Assembly: GCA_963965975.1 (NCBI GenBank)
Contig: OZ014411.1
Location: 7,177,001-7,241,000 of the forward strand
Origin: Xestospongia bergquistia
Lineage: Eukaryota > Porifera > Demospongiae > Haplosclerida > Petrosiidae
Reading direction: 5' to 3'
Length of the DNA: 64,000 nt
In this document: positions 34,047 through 46,463 of the stretch, piece after piece
Numbering within the stretch: the stretch's first letter is position 1
Layout of the letters: each line of letters opens with the position of its first letter
Position numbers and translations under genes: made by a program
Notes under the pieces: generated by a model
What the model saw: only the letters and a program-made list of their open reading frames with translations
What the model was told of the DNA's origin: nothing
Database searches by the model: none

Positions 34047-34904
34047 ATGGCAGATAGGCATGTGGCCTTACCTAAAACTATTAAGGATGGCGATGAACTA
34101 GATGAGTGGTTAGTGAAGTTTGATATATGTGCTAATTCCAATGGATGGGATAATGACAAAAAGGCAAGTAAAATCCCGACATTTCTCGAAGGAGAAGTTC
34201 TGGTAGCCTACCTAGAGATGGCGGACGAAGATAAGACAGATTACTCTACATTGGTGAGAGCATTGAGGGCAGAATTTCGAACAAAAGAAACGCGTTTTCA
34301 GGTAATGAGAGAGTTTGAACGCCGCAGGCTTTTGCCGGGAGAACCCCCACGTGTTTTTTTGTATAACCTTAAGAGACTACTTGAAATAGCCATGCCAGAG
34401 TTAACTGGGGAGGCGAAGGAACAAATGTTACTCCATCACTTCATTGACGGTCTCCCAACGGAAATTGCCAAACTAATGCGATCTTCGCCAGCTGATATCA
34501 CGACTACCAAAGATGCTTTAGCAAAAGCACGCTTGCTCATGATGAACAATGAACAGTTACCTGAGGAAGCAGCACATCTTACCACTTCGTCAGTTACTGG
34601 CAGTACTCCTGGTTTACAGAAACTAGAAGAGATGATACTTGATATTGGTGCCAGACTTGATTCATTAGAATGTGACAGTCGAGACACTAGTATTGCTGCA
34701 GTCAGATATCAGAATAAACCGAAAAAGGCAACCAATACCCATTCCCAGCAATGCTACAGGTGTCAACGATTTGGGCACATTGCAAAGAATTGCCGTACTA
34801 CCCTTCAATGTTTTAACTGTGGCAAATACGGTCACACAAATGCCCAGTGTTGGGGAAACGCCACCCGGTCGTCTCTACAGGCCAGGGGAGGCGACCGGAA
34901 GTAA
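34047..34904 (+). CDS. gag: Gag polyprotein of the gypsy element
   Basis: 285 residues from ATG 34047 to TAA 34902-34904. The N-terminal 165 residues are a helical capsid-type region. Two CCHC zinc knuckles follow near residues 233-270: [14 protein letters not shown] and [14 protein letters not shown], both C-x2-C-x4-H-x4-C, for RNA packaging. It overlaps the pol frame by at least 58 bases; the frameshift heptamer at 34853 lies in its last 20 codons. It is intact and of ordinary size. Confidence 0.93.
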   Translation: MADRHVALPKTIKDGDELDEWLVKFDICANSNGWDNDKKASKIPTFLEGEVLVAYLEMADEDKTDYSTLVRALRAEFRTKETRFQVMREFERRRLLPGEPPRVFLYNLKRLLEIAMPELTGEAKEQMLLHHFIDGLPTEIAKLMRSSPADITTTKDALAKARLLMMNNEQLPEEAAHLTTSSVTGSTPGLQKLEEMILDIGARLDSLECDSRDTSIAAVRYQNKPKKATNTHSQQCYRCQRFGHIAKNCRTTLQCFNCGKYGHTNAQCWGNATRSSLQARGGDRK

Positions 34905-37900
34905 TACACTTGGCCTCGACATTGGATATGCCTGTAAATATTAAACGACTCTCAAAAATATCAGGAAAAATACGAGATATTCACTGTGCTATTTTATTAG
35001 ACAGTGGTTCTTCTGTATCGTTAATTAGTCAACACTTGCTTGAACAAGCCGGCTTGAGTTATAACTCAATAGCATCCTCTATAAATGTTATCACAGCTTC
35101 CTGCAATGAGATGGAATTATGCAACACTACCATTGTACCTCTTCATATAGGTACATTGTCTGTGACACATGAGATGTATGTTGCCCCTCAACTGGTTGCA
35201 CCTGTCATTTTGGGTACTGATTTTTTGGCCAAATTCAATGTCTGTTTAGACTACAAGACAAAATCTGTCACTGTCAATGGTACAACTGTAGTTCCAAATG
35301 TGGACTACGGGGAGAACACAACATGGTCAAAGAAAAAGCTATGGGAAAACGCCTACCACACAGCTGCTATTTTATCAGGAGACGAAGATGATACTGAAAA
35401 TTGCGCCATACCACGTTTCACTCATCCAGGTAAATCTACACTACCTGCCTCTTCTGATGCATACATGGATATAATTAAGGAATATAAATCCCTGTTTTGC
35501 TCTGTTCCAGGAAAAACCGACGCAATATACCATCATATTCCGACGAGGAACTCTAAACCAATACGTGTCCCTCCAAGACGAATACCAGTGCACTATAAGG
35601 AAGAGGTTCAACAACAAATTGCTGAAATGTTGCAACAAGGCATTATACAAGAAAGTAGTAGCCCTTGGCTGGCACCCTGTGTATTCGTTCCGAAGCGAAA
35701 TGGTGAACTAAGAATTTGTATTGACTATCGCGAACTCAACAAACGGACTGAAAAAAATAGCTATCCCTTACCTTTACCCGATGAAGTACAAGATCATTTA
35801 GGGAATGCACAAGTATTTACTAAGTTGGACTGCCGGAAAGGGTTTTGGCAAGTCCCTATCACACCTGAAGACCAAGCAAAAACAGCCTTTTCACCAGGCC
35901 CAGGTATGGGGTTATTTGAATTTCTTCGATTACCTTTTGGTCTTACAGGGTCACCTGGAACATTTCAGCGGTTAATGGACCGTGTACTTCGGGGGTTACC
36001 CTTCGCAATGGTTTATGTAGATGATATTTTGGTATATTCTAGTGATGAAAGAAGCCACAAACAACACCTCAGACAAGTTTTTCAGAGATTAGTAGATTAT
36101 GGTCTTACCTTGCATGGAGAAAAATGTGCTATTGGGGTGCAAGAAGTTTCCTACCTTGGTCACACCTTTACAAAACACGGTATGATACCAGATCCCAGTA
36201 AAGTGAAAGCTATTCAGAATTGGCCAACCCCCTCTTCGGTTACAGAGGTGCAGAGGTTTCTTGGATTGGCTTCATATTACCGAAGATATATAAAAAATTT
36301 TGCCAACATTGCCTCTCCCCTCTATCATCTTACTAATAAAGGTGTAACATTCCAATGGACAAATCCTTGTCAAGAAGCCTTCACCACACTTAAAATCTGC
36401 TTAATTTCTCAACCTATTTTAAAATGTCCTGACTTCTCCTTACCATTTACCCTATACACCGATGCTAGTGACTCAGGGTTGGGAGCTGTATTACAACAAG
36501 GACCAAACGTTATCGCTTATAGTAGTCGGTCGCTGAAGCCAGCCGAAAAAAATTACAGCGTCATCGAAAAAGAGTGTTTAGCTCTGGTTTATGCTATTAA
36601 GTACTTTAAACACTACCTCTTGGGGCATTGTTTCACTGTGTATACAGATCACAACCCACTACAGTGGTTGTCTGCACAGAAGATGGAAGGAAAGTTAAGC
36701 CGTTGGGCTTTGCAACTTCAAGAGTTTGAATTTAAAATTCTTTATAGAAGAGGTACCCACAATGCGAATGCTGATGCTTTGTCACGGCAACCATGTACAG
36801 CTGCTACAAAAGTCATTTGTGGACCTAGTGAAAGTGAACTGATTAAGGAACAGACTAATGATCCAATTCTAGCAAAAATCATTTCATACCTCAAGACAAA
36901 CGGTAACAAAAAACCCCAAGGTACAGAATGGAAACACCCACGATACAGAAGGTGGCTTCAACTATGGCCCCAACTCAAGTTACAGAATGGTGTTCTTTAT
37001 CGCTGTATTATTAAACCTGTTAGTAAAGAGCAGCGTCTAGTGCCAATAGCACCATTAAGTCTCAAAGCAACTTATCTACAACAATTTCATGATGCTCCTT
37101 TAGGTGCTCATCAAGGGTATATGAAAACATTACTGCGATTACAAGAAAATGTGTACTGGGTTGGAATGGCAACAGATACTCAAAATTACTGCGACTCTTG
37201 TGATGCTTGCAATCAAGCAAAACCAGCACTACCCCAGCCGGTCCCATTGGTAAATATGCCTATGGGTAAACCTTGGGAGATGTTAGGAGTGGATATTCTA
37301 AAAGTACCTATGTCATGTCAGGGCAATTCTTATATCTTAGTTATACAAGACTACTTCACTAAATGGCCTGTGGCCATTCCCCTGAAGGATCAAACAGCAG
37401 AAGGTACAGTTAAAGCTCTCATTGAAACCTTTAGTATTTATGGCATACCTACTTATATTCACTCTGACCAGGGAGCTAATTTTGAGAGCACACTTTTAAA
37501 AGAGACATGCCGGGCTTTTGGAATTCATAAATCACGAACCACGCCCTATCATCCCCAAGGTGATGGTTTAGTGGAGCGCACCAATCGCTCCTTATTGCAG
37601 ATGTTAAGGACATATTGTGTTAAATCCAGTGATTGGGAGAAATGGCTGCCTCTTCTCCTATATGCCTACCGATCCTCAACGCACACATCTACTAAATGCT
37701 CACCTTATCTTTTAATGTTTGGTAGAGAACCCACACTTCCATCTGATTTACCTGGACTATCCACAGACACATATGTTTATTCTAAACAACTCCAACGTCA
37801 GTTAAGTCAGATGTATGAATTAGTTGAACTGCACCTTATAGATGCAGCATCCACTCAGAAGAAGACATATGACACTCGGGCTCATACTAGGTCACCATTT

Positions 37901-38278
37901 CAAGTGGGTAATCATGTTTGGTTATCCAAACCAACAGCTGGAAAGCTCTGTTCAAGATGGGAGAGTGGATGGACTGTTTTGGAACACAATTCAGGTCAAC
38001 CAACTGTCATAATTGCACACTCAGATGGACGAAAGAAGACAGTTCATATAAATCGTTTACGGCTCCATACTCTTAGACCAGTTCCTAAAGGAATGCCACG
38101 GCATTCTCCAACATATTGGCAGCCACCTTCTTTTGAACATTCTGTTTGTGAGTCTGAAGATGAATTATCTAACAATTACCCATTAGAAGAACCTTCCACT
38201 TCTCGACCTACCCGCACACGCAGAGTTCCGGATAGATATGCCCCCTATGTCACATTGTCGCTCGAGACGAGCTCTTGA
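34847..38278 (+). CDS. pol: Pol polyprotein: protease, RT, RNase H, integrase
   Basis: Open from 34847 to TGA 38276-38278 (1143 codons counted from the first Met; translation really enters by frameshift at 34859). Domains by residue of that frame: aspartic protease with LLDSGSS near 51-57; reverse transcriptase with YVDD at 390-393; RNase H with [12 protein letters not shown] from about 538; integrase zinc finger H-x-n-H..C-x2-C with His near 748 and Cys from 782; integrase catalytic D816, D874 and E910 (D-x35-E). The C-terminal tail is Arg/Pro-rich with no chromodomain seen. All catalytic residues are present and there is no stop. Confidence 0.95.
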   Translation: MLGKRHPVVSTGQGRRPEVIHLASTLDMPVNIKRLSKISGKIRDIHCAILLDSGSSVSLISQHLLEQAGLSYNSIASSINVITASCNEMELCNTTIVPLHIGTLSVTHEMYVAPQLVAPVILGTDFLAKFNVCLDYKTKSVTVNGTTVVPNVDYGENTTWSKKKLWENAYHTAAILSGDEDDTENCAIPRFTHPGKSTLPASSDAYMDIIKEYKSLFCSVPGKTDAIYHHIPTRNSKPIRVPPRRIPVHYKEEVQQQIAEMLQQGIIQESSSPWLAPCVFVPKRNGELRICIDYRELNKRTEKNSYPLPLPDEVQDHLGNAQVFTKLDCRKGFWQVPITPEDQAKTAFSPGPGMGLFEFLRLPFGLTGSPGTFQRLMDRVLRGLPFAMVYVDDILVYSSDERSHKQHLRQVFQRLVDYGLTLHGEKCAIGVQEVSYLGHTFTKHGMIPDPSKVKAIQNWPTPSSVTEVQRFLGLASYYRRYIKNFANIASPLYHLTNKGVTFQWTNPCQEAFTTLKICLISQPILKCPDFSLPFTLYTDASDSGLGAVLQQGPNVIAYSSRSLKPAEKNYSVIEKECLALVYAIKYFKHYLLGHCFTVYTDHNPLQWLSAQKMEGKLSRWALQLQEFEFKILYRRGTHNANADALSRQPCTAATKVICGPSESELIKEQTNDPILAKIISYLKTNGNKKPQGTEWKHPRYRRWLQLWPQLKLQNGVLYRCIIKPVSKEQRLVPIAPLSLKATYLQQFHDAPLGAHQGYMKTLLRLQENVYWVGMATDTQNYCDSCDACNQAKPALPQPVPLVNMPMGKPWEMLGVDILKVPMSCQGNSYILVIQDYFTKWPVAIPLKDQTAEGTVKALIETFSIYGIPTYIHSDQGANFESTLLKETCRAFGIHKSRTTPYHPQGDGLVERTNRSLLQMLRTYCVKSSDWEKWLPLLLYAYRSSTHTSTKCSPYLLMFGREPTLPSDLPGLSTDTYVYSKQLQRQLSQMYELVELHLIDAASTQKKTYDTRAHTRSPFQVGNHVWLSKPTAGKLCSRWESGWTVLEHNSGQPTVIIAHSDGRKKTVHINRLRLHTLRPVPKGMPRHSPTYWQPPSFEHSVCESEDELSNNYPLEEPSTSRPTRTRRVPDRYAPYVTLSLETSS
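34853..34898 (+). promoter_or_regulatory. Programmed -1 ribosomal frameshift signal (gag to pol)
   Basis: The heptamer GGGAAAC (34853-34859) is in gag phase as G GGA AAC, the X XXY YYZ form. After a 5-base spacer, 34865-34876 can pair with 34887-34898 in a 12-bp stem (two G-U pairs) around a 10-base loop. Slipping back one base at AAC enters the pol frame, which is in the -1 frame relative to gag. Confidence 0.85.
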
Positions 38279-38290
38279 AGAGAGGGAGGT
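38277..38290 (+). promoter_or_regulatory. Polypurine tract
   Basis: GAAGAGAGGGAGGT two bases before the 3' LTR: the plus-strand priming site expected for an LTR element. Confidence 0.8.
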
Positions 38291-38292
38291 TA

Positions 38293-38414
38293 TGTAGGAT
38301 TGTAATTAACATTAATTAACATCAATTAACATTAATAGTTAATAAACTAGAGCACATGTTGTTTAGAACTGATTGTTTTTGTAAACTGTTTTTGTTGAGG
38401 AATATTATATTACA
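38293..38414 (+). repeat. 3' LTR (122 bp)
   Basis: No difference from the 5' LTR at 33907-34028 was found reading by eye. Confidence 0.93.
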
Positions 38415-39255
38415 TAAATACTAATGTTAGTATTATACATGGAATAAAAACATAGTGCCTATTTGCATTGAAGCACAGGAAGTGCTTACTCCATTGTAAA
38501 ATTAATATATTTATTTCTAATGACTACTTTAAAAATTGGATTGTTACCTTAGCAACCATAAGGAGATAGTGAGTTGTTTCCAGGACATCAGTCAGATGTA
38601 GTGGGTTGCTAGGGGTTGTTACACATGCAAACTCCTTGTTGAAAAGTGTTACTGTATGATCTTAATTAAGGCAAGTTACTTAACAGCAACTTGAGACATA
38701 CATCTATATTTCCATTGAAAGAGTTTAAAACAAATTGTGGCTGTATAATATTCACTAATTATCTTTTAATAATAACAATATTTTGTTAAAATGTTTTTGA
38801 ATGGAAACAAATATTGATAAAACACAAAACAGCATGTCACAAAATGAAAAAAAATGAGGTTTACAAATACAATATAGTACATATATGAAACTTGGGAACA
38901 ATAGTTAGGATGGATGATTGTACATGCAATTGTCTGATAAAGTACAGTGTGGAGTGATATCTGTTCAAGTTTTCTAGGTCAAATAAAGTGTATGAGGAAG
39001 TTGCTTTAATAACACATACGCATGATAATGATTGTTAAACTTGACGGTCGTATAACAGTGACAATATTCAAATGGTTGGTTTCCTCCAATGATGTAGATG
39101 TGACATAACCTGGCAAACACAAGGTGATCATCTTTGACATCAACTAGAAGTGTACATCTGGTTAATACTTGACACCAGCAATGACTAACCAGTTGGTTCT
39201 AAAAAAATCAACCAGTGTACACAGTGTAGGTCAGTAAAACTGTTATACTCATCCA
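38415..39255. other. Duplicated non-coding tract after the gypsy insertion
   Basis: It resumes the match to 7858-8575. A stretch of about 130 bp near 38810-38945 has no counterpart near 8260. No gene is seen. Confidence 0.55.
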
Positions 39256-39260
39256 ACATA

Positions 39261-39585
39261 TGTGACCTGATTTGCAAAAAAGGACCACTTCTGTCAAAAC
39301 ATTTGTGACCTGATTTTTGAACAAACTACCTTTAAAGCATCTCAAACATCTCAGTTTTGTATACATACAGTTGGTATATACACATAACTATTCTATATGT
39401 ATGCAAAACTGTTTTTAAATATTTTTAACACTTTTCAATCTTTATAAAAAGTTGAAAAAGGACTTCATAAGTTGATTCATTTACACTAATTTGGTCATTG
39501 AAAGTTACTTTGAAAATATCTTTTTTCACAAATCAGGTCACATATGTTGTGACAGAAGTGGTTCATTTTTGCAAATCAGGTCACA
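39261..39585. mobile_element. TA-flanked MITE, complete copy 2
   Basis: Same ends as 8580-8901 (TGTGACCTGATTTG and complement), TA at 39259-39260 and 39586-39587. It was probably carried by the block duplication. Confidence 0.75.
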
Positions 39586-39791
39586 TATGTATTCATGTAC
39601 CTAATGAAATTCACAGACATATAGACAGACACAGACACACATATACATGAGTAGATTACAGTATCTATTCCTAATAATTGAAATCAAATAGAACTGTAAA
39701 CATGACAATATGTTGTTTACATAAGCATATACCTGTAACACTCTATTCATTCATCTTGCAGATCATATAGGGATGATCCATAACAGCAACA

Positions 39792-41265
39792 CTATTCTCT
39801 ACACATAAGTATATAATTATTTGACAAAGCTGAAGAACAAACAACACCTGGGCCAATTTGAAGCTCATCTTGGATTAAGGAAGTGCTGTCCAAATTATTA
39901 TAGCAGGTCATTAATTGATGACGCTTTGCAAAAGTTAGGCTAATGTATTTGTAATTTCCAATATTTTGAGACAATTTTTTGAAGTATGAATGCTTTGATT
40001 CAACCCTCATGCACCAGTGTCGAACCAGATGTCCATATCTGAAAAAAGCATTGTTATGTTTCATAATAACAACACAATGCAACTATTTGTACATGATGTA
40101 ACTTACTTTAGAGTCAGCTTTGGCATGTGTATGTAGTAGAGTAGTACATCTATTTTTGGGATCACACTTGACTGAGGATACAAGTCAAGGAATGTTGTGT
40201 GATGGTCCTCTATTAAAAGCTTCAGATAACTAACATCATCTTCCGAAATCTTTGGTGCCATCAAGTAGTCTGTGATCTCCAACATTAGTAGGTAATTTCT
40301 GTAGTGATCATCACTCTCAGGAATGAAACTACCAATCATAAATGGTATGAGCCAGCGTAATAGCCATGCTTTTAAGATGTTGAATGCAATTAAGAAGGAA
40401 AAGAAATAAGTTTTGATTATGAACCCAGTGAGTATAACATGTAGCTTACCTTTTTGCTTTAAAATTGGCACTATCACTAACAAGGATTTGGTGAGATATG
40501 AGTGCTGGACAATCAGTTTCATTATATCCTAGCTCAATTCCTTCAATAAAATCACTCAAAGTGGTCACCTAAATATGTTGGAAGGATAACTTGTTACCAA
40601 TACAAATTAGAATAACATATCTGTCTAATACCTAATTTGTACTTCGTTCTACTTGATCCTAATGTATTACATAACTCCACATCATTGTAGTATACTAACA
40701 GCTGCAAATCATTCTTCCAAATAGAAAAAAATTGGATGTGTTTTGAAGTCTTCTCCATCACAGAAGTCACTGAGAATCTCTGGAACTCTACTTTCATGGC
40801 CTCTCTGAATCTATGATGTAAAGTACACCATTATTGATAGGATATATATATATATTCAGAGATGCACTGAAAACGAATTTAGTCAATATAATATTAGCCA
40901 GTACGTTCTCAAATGAACTGATTAGTCACTACATACAAGATTTTCTGAAATTATTGGTGCAATACTAAATTATTAATTGCTAGAAGAATCTTAATTTAAC
41001 TAACCTCCCCTCAAAAATATCAGCCATAACTGGATCCATTACTGACAAAGGCAGTCAATGAAGCTCTCGTGTCTTGAGTATCAATACAGCTGAAGCTTTT
41101 TGAATATCAACTATGCCAGTTTCAGCACTGTCTTCCTCACTCATGTTTCTGTCATCAGAAGTAGAAGTATGTGATAGCCTTAAGTGTCATGGGAATTCAG
41201 ACAAAGCACGAAAGTTATATTCACAACATAGCGGACATTTCATTTCTTTCACGTCACTGATCTTT
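39792..41265 (-). pseudogene. Z6: zinc-finger/multi-copy family gene, best-preserved 3' half
   Basis: Minus strand. The finger exon (about 41120-41260) reads MKCPLCCEYNFRALSEFP then TGA before the His pair. AETGIVDIQKASA.. and VMDPVMADIFEG are near 41005-41130. The VTTLSDFIEGIELGYNETD exon (about 40455-40570) has one extra T near its end. AWLLRWLIPFMIGSFIPES.. to DLYPQSSVIPK is at 40107-40368, with donor GTAAGT. The last exon, 39792-40038, reads YGHLVRHWCMRVESKHSYFK and ends at a TAG. The last two exons splice cleanly in frame (phase 2). The start ATG is ATC. Confidence 0.65.
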
Positions 41266-41407
41266 AATACTTTACAGAAGTAGCGGCTGTACCAGGACGA
41301 AGGTGTGATATGAGGGAGGAGTAAGTGCCATACATGGGCATGACTTCTTTACTGGCGCTAGGCACCTGACATGTGAGTGCAAAGTTACACCTGCTATAGT
41401 AACCTGG

Positions 41408-41505
41408 TGTGAAGTTTTCTTGAGTGCAAAGTTTTTTTGAGTGCAAAGTTTTCTTGAGTGCAAAGTTTTCTTGAGTGCAAAGTTTCTTGAGTGTGATGTT
41501 TTATC
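41408..41505. repeat. Minisatellite between divergent Z6 and S6 starts
   Basis: The longest of these arrays: about five units of 16-17 bp on CTTGAGTGCAAAGTTTT ending at the S6 ATG (41509). Confidence 0.7.
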
Positions 41506-41508
41506 AAA

Positions 41509-43440
41509 ATGAGTACTTTAGAAGATATAATGGCCTTTTCAACAGAAGACATTTGTGAATTCATCACTAAGAAGATCGCCGAGATCAATGCATCAACAGT
41601 TTCAGCATTTAGAAAGAATAAAGTAAATGGGGAAGTGTTTTTGTCATTGACAGATGAAGAAATAAAGAAATTTCTTATACCCTTGGTGAAGAAAAAGTCT
41701 GTTATCTTTAATTGCCTCTTAAAAAGTGAAGGTAATTTCTTTAACATATATATATATATATATATATTAATGTATTATAATAGGTCCCAGCTGCTAAGCA
41801 AATAATATGCACTAAAGTGCTTAACCTCACTGCAGTCTTATCCAGAGATTTTCTTTATTTTTTTTAGCCTCCTCAAGTGACATACATCACAGAATACAGA
41901 CAAGAGATATCTCATGTGATGCGCAAGATGGTTATTGATGACTCAGCATTTTTCTTCATCAAAGGGAAAATAGCTTTGTCGTTTAATGCATCTACTGGGT
42001 ACTTATCACTCTAATTGACAAAAGGTCCAATACTTTCCAACTTATTAGTAAACGTTAGTGATTCTCCAATGACAGCTATGGTGCTAGTATTTTTAGTTCG
42101 TGCTCAATGTATCAACAAAGATAACTGCCAAAAGTTAGTAAACTGTCATAACTTTCCAAAGAAGTATTTTGCATAAATTCTCACTTTATAAAGTTGGAAA
42201 ATGTCATAAGCTGTATGTAGGAGTTTTTTATTGAATTCTCGAGTCTTCATTGAAAGCTGTGCGTTTTTCAGACTTTTAAAGCTTTTTGTTTGTTTGACAC
42301 TCCTTTTGGCAGTATTCTTAAGAAGTACAGAAATTTTGCTACTGTCCACTATAGTTTCAAAGCAGTTCAAAGCCATTTGCCTGGGTAACAGAATAAACAG
42401 ATACACACACACACATCGACAGACTACAGTACCCTTGCTATGCGCCCAAGTGCAGCGAGGTTAATAACTCTAACTCACATTTGGCTGATCCCACCAGTGA
42501 ATGGGTTGATAGCTTCACAATACTAAAGTTGTCTGGCTGCTCCATGGAGGACATCACAAACAGTGGCATCATTAGAGGGGTACTTTGTACCCAGTCATCA
42601 GCGTAATGCACCCAGTCCCACCCACAACCGAGAGAACTCACTACTAGAGTAATTTAGTTATTAGCACACTTTCCAGTTGATACTAATTGCCCTCTGTCCC
42701 TCTAATTAGTAAAGAGTAAACGATACTTTTAACGTTCAGTTAGTTACTTACAAGAGAACTTGGGAGTTCAATTAGAAATAATTAATTAATAATTAACATT
42801 AATAATGAAGTCACGTGACAAGTCAATGATGAAAAGAAGGCTCTAAAACTAAGGTAAATATTTGTTAATTAGTTTTATTAGTATTGCTATAACTTAATTT
42901 CTTTGTTATTCAATAATAATTATGTTCTAAACTTAATGGGCCCTCATGTACTATGATTATAATAATTCATATGGTTTGCACACATACATGATCCACTCTA
43001 GAAACGCCCCTGATCACAAATGGAGATATCAAAAGACGACTCGAACAGAAATAATACAAACTTTGGGACAAAAAATGTGGACCAATACCAGCTACCCTTC
43101 ATCACATGAGTGCACAGAAGTGTGCAGAAAGCTAGTCACTGCATATCCTATTCTTAGAGATGTTATTGGGAATGAATTTGTAAGTTATTGCACTTTATGA
43201 GTTTACATTAAGGTAACATGATTTGTATTAACTGTTTCGTAATTTTAATATTTACATGTAGTTAAAAAAATCCCAAGAGACTGACCATGATGTTGATGAG
43301 AGCAATCTTGCTCTTCTCTAACATCATCTGGCAAAACATGATAATGAAGTGTCAGACATAAAGTCTTTGATGTATGCCACTGTTTCCAGTTGAAAAAAAA
43401 TGGATAATTGAAGACATTCCACCTGTTTATCAAATCCTTG
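41509..43440 (+). pseudogene. S6: SAM gene with SAMD3-like exons
   Basis: From ATG 41509: MSTLEDIMAFSTEDICEFIT, KIAEINASTVSAFRKNKVNG and FLSLTDEEIKK form a nearly whole SAM domain. A loss of a few bases before the last helix shifts the frame. Exon 41868-42014 is intact: PPQVTYITEYRQEISHVMRK..FFFIKGKIALSFNASTGYLSL then TAA. Exon about 43002-43179 is intact here (RNAPDHKWRYQKT..SSHECTEVCRKLVTAYPILRD), with a GTAAGT donor. The SSDLDE and IESGRIP exons of S3 are deleted; part of the LKKSQETD exon is present at about 43265-43455 with the same stops as S3. Confidence 0.6.
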
Positions 43441-43459
43441 ATTTGTTTCCATCACTAAT

Positions 43460-44059
43460 TTTATTATGTATGATCTACACTTTTGATGCTTGTTATAATT
43501 AGTAGACGTGAGTGAACAAATTGATTTGCTAAATAAACGTCAAGCAGGAAAGCTTTTAGGTGACACCAAGATACTTTGAAAGAGAAGACTAGTACACTAA
43601 ATTGTTCAAAGTGTATATTAAAGGTCCTTTTAGTATATTTTAAAGTGTTTTATTAGCTGTGTATAACTGAAGTGTTGAACATACCAGACTAGTAAGTCTA
43701 CAACATACAGGAGTATGTTCCATGTTCATATGATATGCTTTTTATGTCATTAATAGCTGTTTATAATCTATTTTAACATTAGTGTTAATTTGCAGTGTAT
43801 ATATATATTATATTGTGTGTAGTACAAGGTACTAAATAATATATTCATTTCTTGTTACTGGTTCAATTCGTAGACAAAAAAGATACAATGTGGAGGTGTC
43901 AAAATGAACCAGGCAACTTGCAATATTGTGAGATCATAACAAACCGGGCAACTTGTAAAACTACTAAAACTTAATATTAACTTTACTTTGGATTGACTGA
44001 CATTTCTTGTAGTTTAAATAAAGTTAAGATTTATTAAAAATAAAAAAAATGTTGTGTTG
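43460..44059. other. Duplicated non-coding tract
   Basis: Same sequence as 13830-14400 and 50650-51240. No gene is supported. Confidence 0.55.
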
Positions 44060-44395
44060 CCCAAACGATTCCTACTCGCTCACCCACTCAGGCTTCCACT
44101 TAGGCTCCAGGATTCCCTGCTATTGCTAGCTGGGACCGCCACCTGGCTTGGTAACCCTCGTCTTCGCGAGGTAATCCTGGCTGGAGCATCGCCCTAACTT
44201 AAAACCAGCCGTACGGGATTCCAGCTCTTAGGGAATGTCGCATTCAGGAACCGGGAACCACAAATACACCAGCCTCTTCTCGTTTAAAGGGAGACTACCA
44301 GCCCTATCCTAGTCGGCCTTTCGGATACTCCGTAGAGTATGCTGGTAACCATCTCAGAGGTCTGATGCATTGCAGAACGCTGGCCCACAACACAA
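44060..44395. repeat. GC-rich hairpin-bearing repeat, copy 2
   Basis: Near-identical to 14409-14870 but without the tandem partial copy at its start. It has the same two hairpins. Confidence 0.5.
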
Positions 44396-46463
44396 CCTAT
44401 CCAATGTGGTTTTCATTTCCTTTTATATGTACTGCAGATTTTGTCTTCAGTCTCTTGTGGGGCGGCACTGTGTACGCTTATGAATCTCATTAACGGAACC
44501 GATGAATATGTTTGTTTACAGTCCTCGATGAACTAAAAGACTACTTTTGATGACCAAGAATAAAACCAGTTCTACTTAAGCAAACTTGAACAATGTTACT
44601 AATAATTTTTATCATATCTTATTTTTATAGGAGCTTAAAAAAATAAAAATCATTACCTAAACACTCTTCTTCGTTATCTAAATTTATAACAGCTCCTTTA
44701 GTTCCTCAAGTGCTCCAGCTTTGGATAACTTTCTTCAGTTAATGGCTGTTGTCGTAGCTATAATTAGCTAATTACATAGGGTCAACCTAAGACTGTTTAT
44801 ATAATAACAGTTAATACGACATTCATAATTTTATGTCTCAATTTTATAAGAAGTGGTGCCATAAATTTAAGCTTTTAAAAAGTGCAATGTAAAATATATA
44901 GTACATGAAGAGAAGCCAGATAAATAATAAGTTATAAGGACAAAGTTAAAAATACCAGTCAAACAGGTTTTGGATATATATTATCAGTAGCAACAATGGA
45001 CAGGGGTCAACTCCCTTCTGGAAGTAGAGATAAGGAAAGAGGTGAGGCTTCATTTTATCTCTCTTTAGTAGGTGTAAGATCTTCAGGTACTTCTAATATT
45101 AACTTCTCAATTGTACACAGATCTTGTGAAGGGACAACGTCCTGATCTTTGGTAGTTTGTTAATGCCTTTGGCATTAAGATGTCCATATACGCATGAATG
45201 ACCTCAAATCATTTTCTTCAGACTGACCATACAGTATACACATACTATTCACCTCATCTGTTAGGTAGTCCATTGTAGTGAGACATATAATATATAGATG
45301 ACATAGACAGTGGTTGTTTCTATTGCCTACAGTTTACATTTTCTATATGAAAAGTGCATGTACATTCGAACCTTCATCTGATTGATAGAAAAGCATGAAT
45401 GGATCTTGTTGAATAGTTTTGCTGCATTAACAGGAGTAACCTATGTTACTGGTGATTGATTGTACAAAATACAATTTTGAAGATACATTACTGCTACTGA
45501 TATAGAACTATTAAGTATTGTTTTCAGTGAATTAAGAATAGTGTCAATTCTGATATTTCACTATCCCTACAAGTTTATAAATGGCACTGCCTACTTTTAA
45601 TGTAGTATTCATACATACAGTGTTAATATACAGATGTATGTGTTATCTACATACATCTTATCTAATGTTTTCTACCTATACTTGAACAACTGGACACTTA
45701 GTTCTATTAAACATAACAATTGATGTCATAAATGTTATTTGTTATAATATATTTGACTAATGATGTTGAAGTCTTTGTTATGTGAATACATAAAGGTTGG
45801 CATGTTTTGTTACATCAATATCTGAAGAGATTCACCAGAGCTTTCATACCTAAATATTATATTAAACATAGGGACAAATCTATGAGACTGATCTTGTCAA
45901 ATAACAGGATTATAGGTGCATACCCTTCACAGATGTAGTCTAGAATATTGTCCGAATTACTTAACTCATCAAAAATCAAGTCCTAAAGGTGAATTTTCAT
46001 GTTACCCAATAATATTGATTGAGTATCACTCTTAACATCTATTTTCTATACAAGGACACTACTATAGTTTGTGCCTTATTATTGCATGCTGTATAAGTTT
46101 AGTAATATATCAGTAAACATAATCCTGTGTGACAGCATAAGTTTGTATCAATTTGATTTTTTAAAAATTAAATATTATACCTGACTTTGTACATTCACAA
46201 CATGCATGTTTGCTGGTTGATTGCAGGAATTCTAAAAAATAGGGTGGTTCATCAGACACTGGAGGACACCACTAACATAGCAATTGCTAGCTGTGTTGGT
46301 GATACAAGGAGGCTGTTATGTAATGTAAAACAAAGCACGGCTATAATTTTATTGCCATGAATATATCTTAACCTTCTTGTAAATGTGTCGTGTACTTCCG
46401 TTCACGTCGAACACGTGCTGTTATAAATTCAGTATTATTACCATTATATTACATAATATTATT
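44396..46463. other. Duplicated tract with unassigned exon-like pieces
   Basis: The minus strand at about 44995-45275 reads coding-like with stops: MDYLTDEVNSMCILYGQSEE upstream, then TIEKLILEVPEDLTPTKER; the twin is at about 52485-52765. On the plus strand near 46227-46320 an exon-like piece (GILKNRVVHQTLEDTTN..SCVGDTRRLL) follows an acceptor TTGCAG; relatives are at 47035-47150 and 53718-53815. None can be assigned to a family. Confidence 0.3.

Larger units (their letters stand above)
33907..38414 (+). mobile_element. Ty3/gypsy LTR retrotransposon, apparently intact
   Basis: It is 4508 bp long with 122-bp LTRs that are identical as far as I can see by eye. LTRs begin TG and end CA; a TAAA duplication flanks the element (33903-33906, 38415-38418), and the sister copy shows a single TAAA at 7854-7857. 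Order: LTR, primer-binding site, gag, -1 frameshift site, pol (protease, RT, RNase H, integrase), polypurine tract, LTR. The domain order with integrase last is Ty3/gypsy. No envelope gene or chromodomain is visible. Identical LTRs and open frames mean a recent insertion. Confidence 0.95.
27002..43460. repeat. Segmental duplication, copy 2 (partner 1-13480)
   Basis: See the 1-13480 entry. This copy carries the gypsy element at 33907-38414, a long TA tract at about 31348-31408 and an extra tandem piece at the left end of its inverted-repeat element. It lacks the hAT insertion and the extra Z2/S2 unit. Confidence 0.85.

Noticed and set aside
34436..34687. Minus-strand open frame under gag
   Set aside because: Shadow of the gag coding frame; no independent signals.
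37700..38278. Chromodomain at the end of Pol
   Set aside because: The tail is Arg/Pro/Ser-rich and lacks the aromatic cage pattern.
41408..41505. Possible CRISPR-like array of short repeats
   Set aside because: Units are contiguous with no unique spacers, and the genome is eukaryotic; it is a minisatellite.
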